Part shown: positions 8,234 through 16,976 of the stretch, in pieces | Layout: each line of letters starts with the position of its first letter | Position numbering within the stretch: position 1 is the stretch's first letter | Assembly (NCBI GenBank): GCA_963785755.1 | Contig: CAWAXG010000002.1 | Coordinates: 886,405-950,404 of the forward strand | Origin: JACCXG01 sp963785755 | Lineage (GTDB): Bacteria > Acidobacteriota > Vicinamibacteria > Vicinamibacterales > 2-12-FULL-66-21 | DNA length: 64,000 nucleotides | Direction: 5' to 3' | Made by a program: the position numbers and the translations under genes | Notes under the pieces: model-generated | Database searches by the model: none | What the model was told of the DNA's origin: nothing | The model's input: the letters and a program-made list of their open reading frames with translations, nothing else

Positions 8234-8614
8234 ATGGAGACGCAGAGCAGAACGACGTCGTATGTCAGCGAGGTTCTCGACCTCAATCGCGAGTACATCG
8301 ATGCCGTCAAGCGGTCGGATGTCTGGTGGTTCAACGAGAAGCTGACCGACGATTTCCGCTGCTCGCTCCCGGACGGCACGATCTTGACCCGCGAGCGATT
8401 TCTCGAGCGCGCGGCGCGGCCCCTCGACGTCTCGCAGCTCGAGGTCCATGATGTCGAGGTCAGGATTCTCGGTGATACCGCCATCGTCCACGCGCGTACG
8501 ACCTTCTCGACATCCGACGGCCGCGCTGGATCCGGACGCTACACAGACGTGTGGTCCCGGCACTCGGGCCGATGGCTGGCCGCCGCGGCGCACTTCACCC
8601 GCCAGATTGACTGA
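8234..8614 (+). CDS. NTF2-like / DUF4440-type protein
   Basis: A 126-residue protein of the SnoaL/DUF4440 NTF2-like fold, seen in LNREYIDAVKRSDVWWFNE, LTDDFRCSLPDGTILTRERFLE, VEVRILGDTAIVHARTTF and GRYTDVWSRHSGRWLAAAAHFTR. The ATG at 8234 is chosen because AGGAGG lies six bases upstream and homology begins there. Members include small hydrolases, isomerases and ligand-binding proteins, so a catalytic role cannot be assigned. It stands alone, divergent from an AraC-type regulator. Confidence 0.82.
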   Translation: METQSRTTSYVSEVLDLNREYIDAVKRSDVWWFNEKLTDDFRCSLPDGTILTRERFLERAARPLDVSQLEVHDVEVRILGDTAIVHARTTFSTSDGRAGSGRYTDVWSRHSGRWLAAAAHFTRQID

Positions 8615-8876
8615 GCCAGTGTCCCTGCTCAGCACGGACCCTCAAGCTGCTTCGACAGCCGGAATCTATCAACGTCGCCGGCTCCGACCGCTCGCGAACG
8701 TGGAAGCACAATTGCGTATCCCACTGCAAATCCCAGCTGGGTGCGTAGCGGTCGGGCGATGAACCGAGGCTCGACCGTTTTCGAGTTCACGGCTCTCAGC
8801 TGAAGATGTCGAATCGCGCCAGCGGCGTTCGACCAGTCGGTAGAGCGCGGAGTTGCCGCGAGCTCTGGAGGAACAC

Positions 8877-9236
8877 ATGTCAGTGAGAAACAAGGAAATC
8901 GTCGGCAAGGTCAACGATTCGTTCGCGAAAGGCGACACCAAGGGCTTTCTTACCTACTGCACCGACGACGTCGTCTGGAACATGGTGGGAGACAAGACGG
9001 TCAAGGGCAAACAGGCGATCCTCGACTGGATGGGATCGATGCCGGGCGACCCGCCGAAGTTCACCGTTGACAAGGTTGCGGCCGACGGAGACACCGTCAT
9101 GGCGAGCGGCGACATGACGATGCCCGAGAAGGATGGCCGGCTCGGCCACTACAGCTACTGCGACGTCTATCGGTTCCAGGGCGACAAGATTGCCGAGCTC
9201 AAAGCGTTCGTAATCAAGACCGACGGAGCCAAGTAG
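8877..9236 (+). CDS. SnoaL-like NTF2 family protein
   Basis: A 119-residue NTF2-like protein: NKEIVGKVNDSFAKGDTKGF, TDDVVWNMVGDKTVKGKQAI, DGDTVMASGDMTM and YCDVYRFQGDKIAELKAFVI are all characteristic of the SnoaL-like ketosteroid-isomerase fold. Start at ATG 8877 with GGAGG nearby; an in-frame TTG at 8853 is less likely. It is not closely similar to the other NTF2-like gene 262 bp upstream, so the two are probably independent family members. A strong hairpin follows before the convergent gene. Confidence 0.85.
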   Translation: MSVRNKEIVGKVNDSFAKGDTKGFLTYCTDDVVWNMVGDKTVKGKQAILDWMGSMPGDPPKFTVDKVAADGDTVMASGDMTMPEKDGRLGHYSYCDVYRFQGDKIAELKAFVIKTDGAK

Positions 9237-9371
9237 TACGCGTCATCGCGCTGAGCGCCGCGACTGCACAGGAAAACGTTGCCACCGTCTGGGTGCTCGC
9301 CGAGAGCCGGGGATGACGAACTCGCATTCCGAGAATCCGTCCTCCGCTCTGTGAAGAATAAAGGCCGCAGA

Positions 9372-9392
9372 GGGGCTGCGGGGTGCAGCCCC
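9372..9392. terminator. hairpin between convergent genes
   Basis: Perfect 8-bp stem GGGGCTGC / GCAGCCCC with a 5-base loop, between the plus-strand NTF2-like gene and the minus-strand gene ending at 9418. There is no T-tract, so it is a candidate bidirectional terminator or RNA-stabilising hairpin. Confidence 0.5.
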
Positions 9393-9417
9393 TCCGGCTG
9401 CGGTGAGAGAACTCGCT

Positions 9418-9986
9418 CTAGCCCGCGATTTCGAGGTCCTCCCGCGCGGCATCGCGGGCGCGGGTGACCTCGGTCTGCGCGTTCAGCTCAGGCTTGAGCT
9501 CGTGAATCGCGTCGGCCAGCGAGCGTCCCTCGTCGAGGACCCGGTGCTTGAGGACCATGAACGGCACCTGCGTATTACGCGCCGCATGGGCCACGGTGAT
9601 GAACTGTTCGGCATTCGAGAAATCCGCGGCGGCGAGCTCGAGCTTCACGCCCGGATTCAGCACCTTCTTCACGCGATCGCGAAGCTCGGGACCCCACACC
9701 CCCACCGGCACGGACACGAGGGTATCGGCCTCTCTCCGCGGCATGGCGGGCTCGCCGCGTCGGAAGCCGGCGCCGCGCGCCGGACGCGGCGCTCTGTCTT
9801 CGCTGCCGTGGACTTCGCTGCCGTGGACTTCTCTGCCGCGGTCTCCGCCTTCGGCGCGGTAGCCGTCGCCGCGGTTGACGCAGGTTCATCAGACCATGTA
9901 TCTCGAACCGTGGGACCGATCGCCACTCCGATCGCCATCGCCCCGACGAGGGCCGCCGTCAGCGCTGCTGCCTTGCCAACACTCAT
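9418..9986 (-). pseudogene. exported Ala-rich protein, unknown function, one frameshift
   Basis: Two overlapping frames make one plausible protein. The first runs from ATG 9986 (AAGGAG upstream) with a signal sequence or membrane anchor (AAALTAALVGAMAIGVAIGP), then an Ala/Lys/Thr-rich linker with a 15-bp tandem repeat (STAAK units near 9800-9840). The second begins near MPRREADTLVS and encodes the globular part: VKKVLNPGVKLELAAADFSN, AEQFITVAHAARNTQVPF, MVLKHRVLDEGRSLADAIHE. The switch lies between about 9745 and 9800; the total length of 569 bp is not a multiple of three. The globular part is conserved-looking but I cannot name the family. Either an indel error or real inactivation. Confidence 0.6.
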
Positions 9987-10386
9987 TGCACTCTCCTTGA
10001 TCAGGGCGGCGGCCCCATGCCGCTCGCCGCGCAACGCGGATCGCCGGGCCGTCCCGTCAATCGGCTGTCGCGCGTCCTGCTGGGATGACTGCAAGGCGCC
10101 CCCCACTTTCGCGGCTGTGTTCGCTTGTGCTCGAGCAAGCGGCCCTGAACTCAGACAGTTACGGCAAAATGCGATCGCGGGATAGCCGAGCTTGGCGTAT
10201 GGCAGAGGTGTCGGGATTGCAGTGAGTTCGTGGCAATCTACACGGCAGCTGGCCTCTGCAGCTGAACGGTTGGACCCGCGCTTCAGACCGCACGCATGAG
10301 CCAGCCTCGATGTGATGGACAATGGTTCGCGGCCGCTGACCGTGCTCCTGAACTGTCAACGGGCCGTCGGAAGGAATTCGACAATC
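9987..10386. other. intergenic region between divergent genes
   Basis: 400 bp between the start of the frameshifted exported protein and the RidA gene. Coding frames crossing it (continuations of neighbouring frames) show no conserved features. Promoters for both sides should lie here, but no convincing -35/-10 pair or operator was identified. Confidence 0.5.
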
Positions 10387-11670
10387 ATGCAACGCGCCAC
10401 ACCGACATTCATAAGCTGGATGGCTGCGCTGTGCCTCGTCGCAGCAGCCGCATCGTTCGCGGCAACCGCCGCAGGACCACAGGCCAGCACCACCCAGACC
10501 GGCACGCCGAAGCGGCAGATCGCCCCGCCCGGACCGAAGCCCGTCGGGCCATACAGCCCCGGCATCCTCGCCGGTGACTACCTCTACGTCTCAGGCCAGG
10601 GCGCTCGCGACCGCGACGCGCAGCTGCCCCCGACCGTCGAAGGACAGGTGCGGCAGACGCTCGAGAACGTCAAGGGGATCGTCGAAGCAGCCGGCATGAC
10701 AATGGGCCACGTCGTCTACAGCCAGGTGTACCTCGACGACATGGCGAAATACGACACGATGGAACGCGTGTGGCGCGAGTATTTCCCCAAGACTCCGCCC
10801 GCACGGTCGGTGCTCGGCGTGCATCGCATGCCGACCGACACGCCGGTCGAGATCAGCGCCGTGGCGTTTCGAGACCTGTCGCGCAGGCGCGCGATCGCTC
10901 CACCCGGTTTCCCGGCTGCGTCGTCGTGGACCCCCGGCGTGATGGCGGGCGAACGATTGTTCCTCTCGGGTTTCTTTGGCGCCGACCTGGCGAGCGGCAA
11001 GGTGCCGGAAGACCCGGCGGCGCAGGTGCAGCTGGCGCTCGACAACATGAAGCAGACGCTTGCGGCAGCCGGCCTCGATTTCCGGCACGTGGTGTTCGTC
11101 AACCCGTACCTGGCCGGGAAGGCCTCCGATCAGATGAACGCGATCTACGCGAAGCACTTCGAGTTCGGCAACACACCCGCGCGTGCGACGATTCGGGTCG
11201 CCAGCCTGCCGGGCGGCAACACGGTCGAATTCACCGGCGTGGCTGTCTCGAATCTGGCCAGGCGCGCCGCGGTGCGTCCGAAGAACATGCGGCCGAGTGC
11301 GACCGCCAGCCCGTGCGTCTTTGCCGACGACACGCTGTATTGCTCGGCAAAGGGACCGTTCACGCCTGGTCCCGAGAAGGTCCAGGGAATCTACGCGGCG
11401 ACCGTCGAGGCACAGGTCCGCCAGACCATGCGCAATCTGCTCGACGGGCTCGAGGAAGCTGGCCTGAGTTTTTCCAATGTCGTCGCCACGAACGTCTACC
11501 TCGACGACATCAACGACTTTCCGCGCATGAACCGCGTCTACGCGCAGTATTTCCCGGAGTTGTTTCCCACGCGCACGACCGTGGCGCCGCTCGCGCCGAT
11601 CGACCGCAAGCCGGCCAGCGAGGATGCGTTCCCGGGTCTCGAGCAGATCTCACTCGTTGCCGTCAAGTGA
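10387..11670 (+). CDS. exported protein with three tandem RidA domains
   Basis: A 427-residue protein with a signal sequence (FISWMAALCLVAAAASFAATAAG) and three consecutive RidA (YjgF/UK114) domains at about residues 45-160, 165-285 and 290-425. RidA proteins hydrolyse reactive enamine/imine intermediates released by PLP enzymes. Each domain keeps the Arg that binds substrate carboxylate (PPARSVLGV, TPARATIRV, FPTRTTVAP) and the Glu near its end (VEISAVAF, VEFTGVAV, LEQISLVAV). Canonical RidA is a homotrimer of about 130 residues, so this may be a single-chain pseudo-trimer. ATG 10387 is preferred over an upstream frame extension because the signal peptide starts there. A PLP-enzyme gene with a Tat signal follows after 62 bp on the same strand. 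Confidence 0.88.
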   Translation: MQRATPTFISWMAALCLVAAAASFAATAAGPQASTTQTGTPKRQIAPPGPKPVGPYSPGILAGDYLYVSGQGARDRDAQLPPTVEGQVRQTLENVKGIVEAAGMTMGHVVYSQVYLDDMAKYDTMERVWREYFPKTPPARSVLGVHRMPTDTPVEISAVAFRDLSRRRAIAPPGFPAASSWTPGVMAGERLFLSGFFGADLASGKVPEDPAAQVQLALDNMKQTLAAAGLDFRHVVFVNPYLAGKASDQMNAIYAKHFEFGNTPARATIRVASLPGGNTVEFTGVAVSNLARRAAVRPKNMRPSATASPCVFADDTLYCSAKGPFTPGPEKVQGIYAATVEAQVRQTMRNLLDGLEEAGLSFSNVVATNVYLDDINDFPRMNRVYAQYFPELFPTRTTVAPLAPIDRKPASEDAFPGLEQISLVAVK

Positions 11671-11732
11671 CCGCGATGCCGGCCGTTCTGCTGCGAGTGG
11701 ACACACAGCGAATTGAATAGAGGAGTAAGCAC

Positions 11733-13427
11733 ATGTCGGACTCACACGATGACGCCGCAGGCTATGGCACGCGGACAGCAGGCGGCGGCCTGACGCGACG
11801 CGACCTCTTCTACATGAGCAACGCGCTGGCGATGCCGGTGCTGTTCGGCCTCGACGGCGCCGCCGAAGCCGCACCCGCCGCCGCGGCTGGTCCGCTCACC
11901 GTCGGCCCGCAGATCTATCAGTCGATTGGGGTCGAGCCGGTGATCAACTGCCGCGGCACGTTCACGATCATCGGCGGCTCGGTCGAACTGCCGGAAGTGC
12001 GCGCGGCCATAGATGCCGCCGGGCGGCACTTCGTCCAGATCGACGAGCTCGCCGAAGCGGTCGGCAGGCGGCTTGCCGAGCTGACCGGGGCAGAATGGGG
12101 CATGGTCTCGGCCGGATGCGCCGCGGGCCTCAAACACGTAACGGCTGCGTGTGTGACGGGCGGCAATCCCGAAAAGCTGTTCCGGATCCCCGATCTCACC
12201 GATCTCGACAAGACCGAGGTCGTCGTGCCGCGCAGCTCGCGAAATTCCTACGACCACGCCATCCGCAACATCGGCGTGAAGATGATCACCGTCGAGACGA
12301 TCGATGAGCTCGAGAGAGCGCTCACCGAACGCACGGCGATGATTTACCTGCTCGCCGACAACGGACCGGGTTCAGGACCGATGGCCCTCGAGGCGGTGAC
12401 GCAGGCAGCCAAGGCCCGGAACATCCCGATCCTCGTCGATGCGGCGGCCGAAGTGCTTACGATTCCGAACGTTCACCTGCAGCGCGGCGCCACCATCGTC
12501 GCCTACAGCGGCGGCAAGGCGATCTGCGGGCCGCAGTGCGCCGGGCTCCTGCTCGGGCGCAAGGACATCCTGCAGTCGGCCTGGCAGGCAAGCTCGCCGC
12601 ACCACGGCCCCGGACGCGACAACAAGGTCGGGCGCGAAGAAACGCTCGGCATGCTCGCCGCGGTGGAGGCGTGGGTGAAGCGCGATCACGCGCGCGAGTG
12701 GAAGACCTGGCTCTCCTGGCTCGACACGATCTCCAAGCGGGTGACGGCGATCGATGGCGTGAAGACTGCCGTGCGGGAGCCAACGAATCTGTCGAACAAG
12801 AGCCCGTCGCTGACCATCATGTGGGATTCGACGCGCTTCAACATCGCTGGCGAGGAGCTGGCCGAGGAGCTGGCGCGGACGAAGCCGCGGGTCGCGGTGG
12901 GCTCGGGCATCGGCGGCGGCCGCGGCAGCGAGCCTCCCGCGCCAGGGACCACGGGTATCACGGTGACTGCCTGGCAGATGCAACCGGGCGAGGACAAGAT
13001 CGTTGCGAACCGGCTGCACGAGCTGCTTTCGCGCAGGCGGCCGCCGAAGCCTGCAGAACCAGCAGCGCCTGCTGCGAACCTGAGCGGCCGCTGGGACGTC
13101 GACGTCGAGTTCTTCAGCAGCCGCAGCCAACACACGCTGTACATCGAGCAGGACGGCAACTGGATTCGCGGATCGCACAAAGGAGACTTCTCCGTGCGCG
13201 ACATGGTCGGCCTCATCGAGGGGGACAAGGTGACGCTGCGGAGCGTCGACCGCCAGGCCGGCAACTCCGTGACGTTCATCTTCTCGGCAACACTGACCGA
13301 CGGGACCTTGTCCGGACCGATCCACCTCGGGGAGTACCTGACCGCGAAGTTCACCGCGAAGCGTCACGCGTATACGACGGGCCCGACGAGAATCCTCGTG
13401 CCGGGCGGTCCGCCGATCGCGACGTAA
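11733..13427 (+). CDS. Tat-exported SelA-like PLP-dependent enzyme with C-terminal beta domain
   Basis: A 564-residue fold-type I PLP enzyme of the SelA/DgaE-like group (lyases and transferases on amino acid derivatives). The N-terminus has a twin-arginine motif (TRRDLFYMS) and hydrophobic stretch, so export is expected. The enzyme core shows VEPVINCRGTFTIIGGS, SAGCAAGLKHVTAA, LVDAAAE and the Schiff-base lysine at about residue 262 in YSGGKAICGPQCAG. After about residue 450 comes a Pro-rich linker and an extra beta-rich domain (GRWDVDVEFFSSRSQHTLYI) not found in SelA. GAGGAG precedes the ATG. It follows an exported triple-RidA gene, consistent with release of enamine/imine products. Substrate unknown; not a selenocysteine synthase by context. 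Confidence 0.85.
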   Translation: MSDSHDDAAGYGTRTAGGGLTRRDLFYMSNALAMPVLFGLDGAAEAAPAAAAGPLTVGPQIYQSIGVEPVINCRGTFTIIGGSVELPEVRAAIDAAGRHFVQIDELAEAVGRRLAELTGAEWGMVSAGCAAGLKHVTAACVTGGNPEKLFRIPDLTDLDKTEVVVPRSSRNSYDHAIRNIGVKMITVETIDELERALTERTAMIYLLADNGPGSGPMALEAVTQAAKARNIPILVDAAAEVLTIPNVHLQRGATIVAYSGGKAICGPQCAGLLLGRKDILQSAWQASSPHHGPGRDNKVGREETLGMLAAVEAWVKRDHAREWKTWLSWLDTISKRVTAIDGVKTAVREPTNLSNKSPSLTIMWDSTRFNIAGEELAEELARTKPRVAVGSGIGGGRGSEPPAPGTTGITVTAWQMQPGEDKIVANRLHELLSRRRPPKPAEPAAPAANLSGRWDVDVEFFSSRSQHTLYIEQDGNWIRGSHKGDFSVRDMVGLIEGDKVTLRSVDRQAGNSVTFIFSATLTDGTLSGPIHLGEYLTAKFTAKRHAYTTGPTRILVPGGPPIAT

Positions 13428-13441
13428 ATAACTAACGAGGC

Positions 13442-13501
13442 CCTGCCTCAGACCGTCGAGCATGTCGTGAACGGACCGAGGAAGGGGCGGTCTGAGGCAG
13501 G
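13442..13501. terminator. long hairpin downstream of the RidA/PLP unit
   Basis: Perfect 14-bp inverted repeat, CCTGCCTCAGACCG at 13442-13455 and its complement at 13488-13501, extended by imperfect CGAGG/CCTCG pairing, with a 32-bp spacer. It starts 15 bp after the PLP enzyme stop. No T-tract; it may terminate both this unit and the convergent hydrolase gene, or be an intergenic palindrome. Confidence 0.5.
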
Positions 13502-13600
13502 AACCTCGCAGTTCAGGGGATACGTCCAAAGCGCGGCGCCTGGGGATTGAGTCTCGAGAAGCGTCGGCGATGCCTCTCGAGACCTCCCGATACCGCGCTT

Positions 13601-14491
13601 CTACGTGCCGCTGAGGAATGCCCTGAGCGCCTCGAGCGTCTGCGCCTTGTTCTCGCGCCGGACATTGTGGCCCGCGCCTTCGACGTGCACGATCTTTCCC
13701 TTGCGCAGCTTGGCGGCGACCTCTTCGTTCTGTTTCCTGAGATCCCCTTGCGCATCGGCTTTCAGGATCAAGGTGGGCGCGGTGATCTTCGCCAACACCT
13801 CGCTCATCGGCGGGCGCGAGCCTGTGTTGACCGAGGCCGTGGCCGGATGATGCCGCCGTTTCGATGGCGCCCAGAACTCGCATTCGGAGCGGCCCCACTT
13901 CGGCGAGTTCTTCATGCAGCCGGCGATCAGTTCCTCTTCGCTCGTGTTGTTGCGAGCAAGGATGTTGGCTCGGCGCTGCTCCGGGCTGAGCGGGTTGGCA
14001 TTCGCCGCCGGTGTCGCCGGTCTCACGAGCCCGGGATCCTCGAGGATGACGGCGCGGGGGACGTCGGGGTACTTCGCCGCGAAATTCGCGACCGACGAGC
14101 TGCCCATCGAATGCCCCATCAGGACCGGCCGGTCAAGCTTCAATTCCTTGATCAGGCCGGCGAGGTCTTCGACCTGAGCATCCGGCGCGTCGGTCGGCGT
14201 CGGCGGATCGGAGAGCCCGTGCCCACGGGCATCGAACATGATGATGTCGTATTTGTCCGTGAGCTCTCTGGCGAGGTTCGTCCAGCACAGGCCGTCATCC
14301 GACGACCCGTGCGCGAGCACGAGCGCCGGCTTGGCCCCTCCGGTGCGCCAGTAGTGGATGCGGATGCCGTTCGCAAATACGTACCCTTCCGTCCATCCCG
14401 CGGGTGGCTGCGGTCCGGCGGCCGCGGGCACGGTTGCCACCGACGAACTGAGCAAGCACAGCGCCAGCGTAATCGCAAAAGCTGCTCTCAT
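13601..14491 (-). CDS. exported alpha/beta hydrolase
   Basis: A 296-residue secreted alpha/beta-fold hydrolase. Signal sequence at residues 1-25 (FAITLALCLLSSSVATVPAAAG), oxyanion region VLAHGSSDDGLCW, strand FDARGHGLSD, nucleophile elbow GHSMGSSS near residue 115, acid residue in LILKADAQGDL and catalytic His in VEGAGHNVRRE. ATG 14491 follows GGAGGGA; the frame is open upstream but that part has no conserved features. Esterase/hydrolase specificity is unknown. Divergent from the aminotransferase gene. Confidence 0.88.
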   Translation of the reverse strand: MRAAFAITLALCLLSSSVATVPAAAGPQPPAGWTEGYVFANGIRIHYWRTGGAKPALVLAHGSSDDGLCWTNLARELTDKYDIIMFDARGHGLSDPPTPTDAPDAQVEDLAGLIKELKLDRPVLMGHSMGSSSVANFAAKYPDVPRAVILEDPGLVRPATPAANANPLSPEQRRANILARNNTSEEELIAGCMKNSPKWGRSECEFWAPSKRRHHPATASVNTGSRPPMSEVLAKITAPTLILKADAQGDLRKQNEEVAAKLRKGKIVHVEGAGHNVRRENKAQTLEALRAFLSGT

Positions 14492-14661
14492 GAGTCCCTC
14501 CAGATGGACCGAATAGTAGCGGAAAGCCGGTTCCGGCGTGAGTCCTACGGCAAGGGACCCGCGACATGACTGCGGGCCTAGTAAAATGTTCAAGGTCGAG
14601 TCGGCATCGATACTAGGCAAACTCTGGTGACTCTCAGCAACATGAGGCGAGCGATCGGGAA

Positions 14662-15909
14662 ATGACCGAGCACAATCTGCGGATCCAGGAACGATACGAC
14701 GCACTGAAATCACAGCGCCTGGCGCTGAACCTGACGCGAGGCAAGCCATCGTCGGCCCAGCTCGATCTGAGCGCCGCGATGCTGTCGCTGCCGGCCGCGG
14801 CCAACCACACCGCCGAAGACAAAAGCGACTGCCGGAACTACGGCGGCCTTCAGGGTCTTCTCGAAGCCCGCCGCTTGTTCTCGGGAATGATGGGGGCATC
14901 ACCGCAGCAGATTGTCGTGTCGAACAACTCGAGCCTGGCGCTGATGCACGACGCGGTCGTGTACTCGCTGCTGAAGGGAACCTGCGACAGCCCGGCGCCG
15001 TGGTCCAGGCAGGGGGACGTGGCCTTTCTCTGCCCGGTTCCCGGCTATGACCGGCATTTCCGCATCTGCCAGGACTATGGCATTCGAATGATCACGGTGC
15101 CGCTCGGGCAGGACGGTCCGGACATGGAGGTGGTGGAACGGCTGGTTCGCGAGGATGCCTCGATCAAGGGCATGTGGTGCATGCCGAAGTACAGCAATCC
15201 CACCGGAACGGTGTACGCCTCCGGCGTCATCGAACGCCTGGCCGCGATGCCGACGGCGGCGGCGGATTTCCGGCTCTATTGGGACAATGCGTACGCGGTT
15301 CATCACCTGACCGATGAGCGCATCGAGATCGCGAACATCCTCGAGCTCTGCGCCCGCAACGGCCATCGCAATCGAGCGTTCGTTTTCGCGTCCACCTCCA
15401 AGATCACGTTCGCGGGCTCTGGACTGGCGCTCTTCGCCGCCTCCGACGACAACGTCAAGTGGCTGCTCGCCAGGCTCACGCCTCGGACCATCGGCCCGGA
15501 CAAGATCAATCAGCTGCGCCACGTCCGTTTCCTTCGCGACGAGGCGGGAATCCACAACCTGATGGACAGGCACCGGGCGATCATCGCGCCGAAGTTCGAG
15601 AAGGTGCTGGAGATCTTCGACGCCGAGCTGAGTAACGTGCCGGGCGTGAGCTGGACCAGGCCGAAGGGGGGCTACTTCATCAGCCTCGATGTTCCCAGGG
15701 GCTGCGCCGTTCGCGTCGTGGCGCTCGCGAAGGACGCCGGCATCGAGCTGACGCCGGCCGGCGCGACGCACCCGAACGGACAGGATCCCGACGACACCAC
15801 GATCCGAATCGCCCCGACCTTTCCCGAGCTGCCCGAAGTGGCGCGGGCGGCCGAGGGCGTCGCGTTGTGCGTCCAGGTAGCCGCGGCGGCCCACGCGAAC
15901 GCCGGGTAG
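14662..15909 (+). CDS. aminotransferase class I/II, aspartate aminotransferase Ib-like (MocR-type aminotransferase domain)
   Basis: A 415-residue fold-type I PLP aminotransferase of the Aminotran_MocR (PF12897-like) group, which includes the actinobacterial type Ib aspartate aminotransferase. Seen: NLTRGKPSSAQLDLS near the N-terminus, NYGGLQGLLEARRLF, VVSNNSSLALMHDAV, PVPGYDRHFRICQDYGI, the asparagine in KYSNPTGTVYA, YWDNAYAVHHL and the PLP lysine in FASTSKITFAGSGLA near residue 245. No winged-helix domain is present, so it is an enzyme rather than a MocR regulator. ATG 14662 is taken; upstream is a 170-bp divergent promoter region. Confidence 0.88.
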   Translation: MTEHNLRIQERYDALKSQRLALNLTRGKPSSAQLDLSAAMLSLPAAANHTAEDKSDCRNYGGLQGLLEARRLFSGMMGASPQQIVVSNNSSLALMHDAVVYSLLKGTCDSPAPWSRQGDVAFLCPVPGYDRHFRICQDYGIRMITVPLGQDGPDMEVVERLVREDASIKGMWCMPKYSNPTGTVYASGVIERLAAMPTAAADFRLYWDNAYAVHHLTDERIEIANILELCARNGHRNRAFVFASTSKITFAGSGLALFAASDDNVKWLLARLTPRTIGPDKINQLRHVRFLRDEAGIHNLMDRHRAIIAPKFEKVLEIFDAELSNVPGVSWTRPKGGYFISLDVPRGCAVRVVALAKDAGIELTPAGATHPNGQDPDDTTIRIAPTFPELPEVARAAEGVALCVQVAAAAHANAG

Positions 15910-15928
15910 GATGATGAAAAAGCAGCGC

Positions 15929-16023
15929 GTCAACTCCCAATCTCCAACTCCCAACTACCAAGGTGCCGTGCTTGCGCCGCTTTTCACACGTTTGGGAGTT
16001 GGAAATTGGGAGTTGGAAGTTGA
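15929..16023. repeat. inverted repeat of the GGGAGTTGGAAGTTGGGA family (copy 1)
   Basis: Left arm at 15929-15959 is built from CAACTCCCAA and CCAACTCCCAACTACCA; right arm at 15992-16023 is GGGAGTTGGAAATTGGGAGTTGGAAGTTGAC, close to its reverse complement, with a 32-bp spacer. It sits between two convergent genes. A second copy with one good arm is at 23.69 kb. Confidence 0.8.
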
Positions 16024-16034
16024 CTTCGGCCTGT

Positions 16035-16976
16035 TTAGCGCCAGACGTAGCCGCGGCGCGCCCGCACGACGGCCCCGGGGCGCTTGACGCGCACTTCGAG
16101 GGTGTGAGCGCCCGCGCGGTCGACGCCCGTCGGCGTGAAGTACAGCACGTAGCTCGAACGGAACTCCTGGAGCGTGCGCCGGAATCTCGACGACAGGTTC
16201 TCACCGGCCTTGACTGCCGTCACCATCCCACCGGTTTCGCTGGTAATGCGCTCCGAGAATGCGCTGACGGTTGCCGACCCGAGGGTTGACGACGTCCGAA
16301 GCACCGATGCCGGGCGCTCGGAATTCGGCGAGGCAAGAATGATGGCCACGGTCGACGTGCTCCGCCTGGCCACTTCGAGCAGCGTGTCGGCGTCCGTGAT
16401 GCTGCTGCTGTCCTGTCCGTCACTGAAGAGCACGATCAGGCGTCGCCGGCCAGGAGCCTCGGCGGCGGCGAGGGCGACGGCCAGGCCGTCGAAGACGGCA
16501 CTGCTGCCCGCGCCCCTCAATGATGCCAGCGCCTCGTCGATGTTGGCCGCCGGCTGAGTGAAGTCGACGAGACGATTGATGCGCATGTTGAAGGTGAGCA
16601 GGCGCAGGCGGTCGCCCGCGGCGAGATCCGCGCGGACCAGCCGCAAGGCGCGACGGAGCTCGTCGAGAACCTCCCCGGTCACGCTCGCGCTCACGTCGAG
16701 CAGCAGCGTGACGTCGATCGGCAGCTTCTCGTAGGCCACGTTGGCGATCGTCTGCGGCACGCCGTTGTCCAGGACTTCGAAGTCCGCCGCGCTGAGACCG
16801 GTGACGGGTTTTCTGTCACGTTGGACCGACGCGTCGACGGTCACGGCGTCGGCGCCTGCCCGGAAGACCGGCGAGGGCTGCTGCGCTGAATCCTGCCCGG
16901 CGCGGCTGTCGGCAACCGGCGCGATCAGCAGCGCCGCCGAGAGGAGCAACGCGCCACGGCGGCACAGGCGGCTCAT
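16035..16976 (-). CDS. secreted VWFA domain protein
   Basis: A 313-residue exported protein (signal sequence GALLLSAALLIAPVADSRAG) with a von Willebrand factor A domain of the VWFA-related acidobacterial type. An N-terminal module VQRDRKPVTGLSAADFEVLDNG precedes the VWFA domain, whose MIDAS metal site is intact (LLLDVSASVTG, then LIVLFSDGQDSSSI). The C-terminal part (SRFRRTLQEFRSSYVLYFTP, HTLEVRVKRPG) is typical of TIGR03436 proteins. The ATG overlaps the stop of the larger upstream VWFA gene (ATGA), so both are translated from one message. Partner and biological role unknown; such proteins are probably periplasmic or surface-exposed. Confidence 0.88.
   Translation of the reverse strand: MSRLCRRGALLLSAALLIAPVADSRAGQDSAQQPSPVFRAGADAVTVDASVQRDRKPVTGLSAADFEVLDNGVPQTIANVAYEKLPIDVTLLLDVSASVTGEVLDELRRALRLVRADLAAGDRLRLLTFNMRINRLVDFTQPAANIDEALASLRGAGSSAVFDGLAVALAAAEAPGRRRLIVLFSDGQDSSSITDADTLLEVARRSTSTVAIILASPNSERPASVLRTSSTLGSATVSAFSERITSETGGMVTAVKAGENLSSRFRRTLQEFRSSYVLYFTPTGVDRAGAHTLEVRVKRPGAVVRARRGYVWR

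Noticed and set aside
11733..13427. Selenocysteine synthase (SelA)
   Set aside because: Tat signal, extra C-terminal beta domain and no selB, selD or tRNA-Sec nearby; only the fold is shared.
12372..13898. 508-codon minus-strand frame
   Set aside because: Antisense to the SelA-like PLP enzyme; no recognisable domain and composition typical of a shadow frame.
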